The notes under the pieces: model-generated
Seen by the model: the letters and a program-made list of their open reading frames with translations, nothing else
Database searches by the model: none
Told to the model about the DNA's origin: nothing
Source of the DNA: an uncultured Campylobacter sp.
Lineage (GTDB): Bacteria; Campylobacterota; Campylobacteria; Campylobacterales; Campylobacteraceae
Direction of reading: 5' to 3'
Length of the DNA stretch: 16,636 nt
NCBI RefSeq assembly: GCF_937997595.1
Contig: NZ_CALKTS010000278.1
Coordinates: 1 to 16,636, forward strand
Program-made: the position numbers and the translations under genes
In this document: positions 13,777-16,636 of the stretch, in pieces
Layout of the letters: each line of letters begins with the position of its first letter
How positions within the stretch are numbered: position 1 is the first letter of the stretch

Positions 13777-14925
13777 ATGACAGATTTTAGTTTTTGCAAC
13801 CCCGTGAGGATAGAATTTGGCAAGGGTAAAGAGGAGCATATCGGGCAGTATATGAAGGAAGCGGGCGCGAAAAAAGCTCTCGTACTATACGGCAGCGAGC
13901 GCGTGCGAAAGAGCGGTCTGATGGGCGTCGTGGAGAGCAGCTTAAAGGCAAGCGGTATAGAATTTACGCAGCTTGGCGGCATAAAATCAAATCCCGTGTT
14001 AAGTAAAGTAAATGAAGCGATCAAGCTCGCTAAAGAATTTGGCGCTGATAGCGTGCTTGCTGTGGGCGGCGGAAGCGTACTGGACTCCGCAAAAGCCGTA
14101 GCCGCGGGCGCCTGCTACGATGGCAACGTGTGGGATTTTTTTATCGGCAAAAGCCCAAGCGCCGCGCTTAAAATTTTTGACATCATCGCCCTTGCCGCGA
14201 CGGGCTCGGAGATGAACTGCGGCGGCGTGGTGACTAAGGAGCAGACCAAACAAAAATACCCGATCAGCGCGCCGTGTCTATACCCGAAAATCTCGGTGAT
14301 AAACCCGCAGCTGCAAGCAACCGTCAGCAGCGAGTATCTCGTATATAGCGCGAGCGACATCATCGCGCACAGCATCGAGGGGTAGTATTTTACCGCTAGC
14401 GTCCACCCGGACATCGTTCGAGCCTATATCGAAGCCAACATCAAAACCGTCATCCGCACGACTGAAATCCTGCTTGCAGATCCGAGCGATTACGACGCGC
14501 GCGCCGAGTTTGCGTGGGCCGCGACGATGGCGCTAAACGGACTAACCTACGTGGGCGTGGGTGGCTTCGGCTATCCAAACCATATGATCGAGCATGCGAT
14601 GAGCGCGGTCGTGGACTGCGCGCACGGAGCCGGTCTTAGCGTAGTAATGCCTGCGTGGATGAGGTGGTATAAGGATAGGAATTTAAGCGCGTTTGAGCGT
14701 TTCGCTCGTGAAATTTTTGACCTTAAAAGTGCGAATGAAGGCATTGCAGCACTTAAAGCGTGGTTTGATAAGATCGGCACGCCTACTAGCCTCGCACAGC
14801 TTGGCATCGAAGGCAAGGTGCTAGACGAGGTCATAGACGTAGCCGCGACAAACGCTAAAGCTTGGAATATGGTGGAGCTTTATAGCCGCGAAAATATCAC
14901 TAAAATTTTAGATTTTGCAAAATAA
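13777..14925 (+). pseudogene. Iron-type alcohol dehydrogenase (YqhD/butanol dehydrogenase-like) with internal TAG
   Basis: A single continuous frame of 383 codons, the length of YqhD (about 387 residues), is broken only by TAG at 14383-14385. The family reduces aldehydes with NADPH. The nucleotide motif GGGSVLDSAK is at 97-106, followed by ATGSEMN. The metal ligands are all present: D194 and H198 before the stop, then H269 and H283 (counting the TAG as a position), spaced 14 apart as in FucO and YqhD. The stop falls in the conserved HSIEGYFT block. The DNA there reads GGGTAGTATTTT, and removing one of two tandem GTA triplets restores EGYFT, so the stop probably arose by a 3-nt duplication. 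Translation could restart at ATG 14527, but the fragment would lack the coenzyme domain. With its regulator decayed too, I judge it a recent pseudogene. Confidence 0.85.
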
Positions 14926-14955
14926 GGCGCGAGTGCATAGATAAAATTTAAACCG

Positions 14956-14977
14956 AAGGGGCGAGCGATCGCCCTTT
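14956..14977 (+). terminator. Terminator of the dehydrogenase gene
   Basis: GGGCGA (14959-14964) pairs with TCGCCC (14969-14974) around GCGA. AAG/CTT extends the stem beyond a bulged G, and TTT follows. Confidence 0.6.
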
Positions 14978-15389
14978 CTGAAAAGGCAGACGGTAGTGTG
15001 GGTGCGCTAGTGATTACCCTTCCTAAAAAATAATCGGCTGCGCGGATAGCGAGATGATCGTTTTGCATCCCTTTAAGTCCGCGAGGCTCGCTGTAAGAGG
15101 GCAGAGGCGACAAGCGGCGCGTCTAAATTTAAAGCGTAGGCAGCTGCGGATCGAGCGTGAAATTTAGCTATGTTCGGAAGGGTAAATTTTGCCACATAAT
15201 ACTTGCGCCGAATTTGATGCGCAAATCTCGCAATAAATTTTACTCCGGCGCGAAATTTTGTCGCGTTTAATGGCTTTGCTTAAACGCTCTTATCCCGCGC
15301 TATCTAAAAATTCGCTCGTTAAATTTTAATCTCGGCTTTATATTTGTGATTGCGAAATTTGCTTTTGTGTGCCGACGGCGTATTTAAAT
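14978..15389. other. Gene-free stretch with no assigned content
   Basis: About 410 bases lie between the dehydrogenase terminator and the end of the Imm10-like pseudogene. A 77-codon open frame on the minus strand (14880-15113) overlaps the dehydrogenase 3' end and has no ribosome site or recognisable domain. The remainder (15114-15389) is rich in AAATTT words separated by GC-rich blocks. I see no RNA gene, repeat array or convincing protein. Confidence 0.4.
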
Positions 15390-15774
15390 TTATCCCTCGA
15401 TGCTAAGCAGATTGCCGAAAATTTCTTTGCAATACTTAATGAAGCGTTTGGGAATTTTAACCCCGCTGATATCCACGGTGATGACGCTGTCTTGGACTTC
15501 AAAAACGATAAGCTCGCTAGTGATTTTTGCCGCCTTGCATCCGTTATAACATATGTCGCCTACACTTGGCGTATAAGCCGTTGTGCGGCGCATCTGCGTC
15601 CTCGTACCGCCCGAGCTTGATCGGTCTTTGGAAAAGCAGATAGTTCTTATAGTCGTACTTGTCGTCCGCAAGGCCTATCATATAATAATTCTCGGCGCTG
15701 TTTTTGGAAGCGGTCGCAACACCTGCTTTAAAATTTAGTCTAAACATAAATTCTGCCTTGGCAAAAAACGGCAA
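15390..15774 (-). pseudogene. Imm10-like immunity protein, frameshifted
   Basis: The first part, from TTG 15774 or ATG 15747, reads ...ENYYMIGLADDKYDYKNYLLFQR and runs to NGLYAKC. An extra base near 15561 then sends it into a stop. Dropping that base continues smoothly as GDICYNGCKAAKITSELIVFEV and then VITVDISGV, through to LLSIEG and TAA at 15390. The rebuilt chain is about 118 residues from ATG 15747, with no signal peptide. The pattern IGLADD...YLLFQR...CYNG...SELIVFEV resembles the Imm10 family, whose members protect against polymorphic toxins. That assignment is moderate, while the frameshift itself is well supported by continuity of both halves. It follows purM in the same direction. 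Confidence 0.65.
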
Positions 15775-15791
15775 ATTTTACCGCTTCAAAT

Positions 15792-16636
15792 TTACATGAG
15801 CTGCGCACCCTTACCTTTTACAACCTCGCCGATAACGTAACCATCGGTATTTGCTAGCACGAAGTCCGCGTTTTCTTTCGGCACTACGACGATCATGCCA
15901 ACGCCCATGTTAAACGTCCTCATCATCTCGGCAGGCTCTACCTTTTGCGCTATGATTTTAAAGATTTCAGGCGTGCGGATTGCGGCGCGCTCGATCTTTG
16001 CACCCAGCCCCTCCGGAAATACGCGCGGCAAATTTTCCACGATGCCGCCGCCCGTGATGTGCGCGAGCGCGTGGATCTTGTCTTTTAAATTTAAAAAGCC
16101 TCCGACGTAGATCCTGGTCGGCTCCAAAAGCACGTCGATGAGCGCGCGACCGTCCACCTTATCGTCAAATTTTAGCCCCAGCTCGGCGACCACTTTGCGG
16201 GCGAGCGAGAAGCCGTTTGAGTGCAGGCCGCTGCTAGGAAGCGCGATAAGCACGTCGCCCTCGCGGACGAATTTTGAGCGGTCGATCTCGTCCTCCTCGG
16301 CGATACCCACGGCAAAGCCCGCTAGGTCGAAGTCGCCCTTTTCATACATCGAGGGCATCTCAGCCGTCTCACCGCCGATAAGCGCGCAGCGGGCGAGCTT
16401 GCAGCCCTCGGCGATGCTTTTTACGACCTCTTTGGCATCCGCGATCTCAAGCTTCGCCGTCGCGTAGTAGTCGAGGAAAAATAGCGGCTCGGCGAAGTTG
16501 CAGATGAGATCGTTTACGCACATTGCGACGAGGTCTTGCCCCACGCCCTCAAATTTGCGCGCGTCGATCGCTAGTCGCAGTTTTGTGCCCACGCCGTCGG
16601 TGGCGCCTAGGATCGCAGGTTTTTTGTAGCCTGCAG
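15792..16636 (-). CDS. purM: Phosphoribosylformylglycinamidine cyclo-ligase PurM, 5' end outside window
   Basis: PurM closes the imidazole ring in purine synthesis: FGAM plus ATP gives AIR. The frame is open through the right edge, so the start is not seen. The GTG at 16592 is internal: upstream codons give KKPAILGATDG running into VGTKLRLA, the conserved PurM DGVGTKL motif. Further signatures are DLVAMCVNDL, GGETAEMP, LPSSGLHSNGFSLAR, the AHITGGGIVENLPR block and FNMGVGM. About 281 residues are present, so some 45-50 N-terminal residues, including the glycine-rich start, are missing. The C-terminus (KGKGAQLM) is natural. Only 17 bases separate its stop from the first possible start of the Imm10-like pseudogene. 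Confidence 0.97.
   Translation of the reverse strand, partial: AGYKKPAILGATDGVGTKLRLAIDARKFEGVGQDLVAMCVNDLICNFAEPLFFLDYYATAKLEIADAKEVVKSIAEGCKLARCALIGGETAEMPSMYEKGDFDLAGFAVGIAEEDEIDRSKFVREGDVLIALPSSGLHSNGFSLARKVVAELGLKFDDKVDGRALIDVLLEPTRIYVGGFLNLKDKIHALAHITGGGIVENLPRVFPEGLGAKIERAAIRTPEIFKIIAQKVEPAEMMRTFNMGVGMIVVVPKENADFVLANTDGYVIGEVVKGKGAQLM

Noticed and set aside
14383..14385. TAG read as pyrrolysine or other recoding
   Set aside because: No pyrrolysine genes are expected in this lineage, no recoding hairpin was recognised just after it, and the GTA duplication explains it more simply.
15369..15620. 83-codon plus-strand frame
   Set aside because: It is antisense to the Imm10-like pseudogene, whose repaired minus-strand frame is far more protein-like.
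1..16636. CRISPR arrays, tRNA, rRNA or insertion sequences
   Set aside because: No regular spacer-repeat array, cloverleaf, rRNA signature or transposase motif was seen on either strand.

Overview
The window looks like chromosomal DNA of a relatively GC-rich Campylobacter (C. gracilis / rectus / showae type). This is inferred from gene content, AAGGA-type ribosome sites, extended -10 promoters of the TTTTAGnTAWAAT kind without a clear -35, the very frequent word AAATTT, and neighbourhoods known from C. jejuni (ilvE next to an SPFH-domain gene; dba next to dsbI). No database search was possible, so the species is a guess.

Layout. Positions 1-952 (-) hold most of a SAM-dependent O-methyltransferase running off the left edge. 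Positions 1135-3655 (+) carry an AI-2E/PerM-type transporter, a YgbA-like cysteine-rich protein and an unassigned protein with three internal helical repeats. Positions 3738-5352 (+) hold mobA and an overlapping pldA (outer membrane phospholipase A). Positions 5506-7520 (+) are ilvE and an SPFH/band-7 membrane protein. Position 7812 starts a bifunctional hisIE (+) with an unusually long linker. Positions 8936-10215 (+) hold an LRR plus NTF2-immunity-like protein and a small unassigned gene. Positions 10358-12187 (-) form a three-gene operon: dba, dsbI (membrane half only) and a separate periplasmic beta-propeller protein. Positions 12773-14925 hold a divergent AraC regulator / iron-type alcohol dehydrogenase pair resembling yqhC-yqhD, both inactivated. 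Positions 15390-15774 (-) are a frameshifted Imm10-like gene, and 15792 to the right edge (-) is purM, whose start lies outside.

How the genes work together. The dba-dsbI-propeller operon should act in periplasmic thiol oxidation. ilvE, hisIE, purM and mobA are housekeeping metabolism. The NTF2-like gene and the Imm10-like pseudogene suggest scattered immunity-type genes without toxins in this window. The right third shows clear gene decay.

Most interesting points: (1) PldA and HisIE, which are unrelated, both carry a Ser/Asn-rich linker built from the same DNA word AATTC, always in the same codon phase; (2) DsbI is split from its propeller, with a small dba gene in front; (3) the regulator/dehydrogenase pair has decayed, the dehydrogenase by what looks like a 3-nt GTA duplication that makes an amber codon; (4) the unassigned gene at 2879 encodes three spaced copies of an HTH-like module; (5) an orphan promoter/terminator pair at 10211-10360 could define a small RNA.
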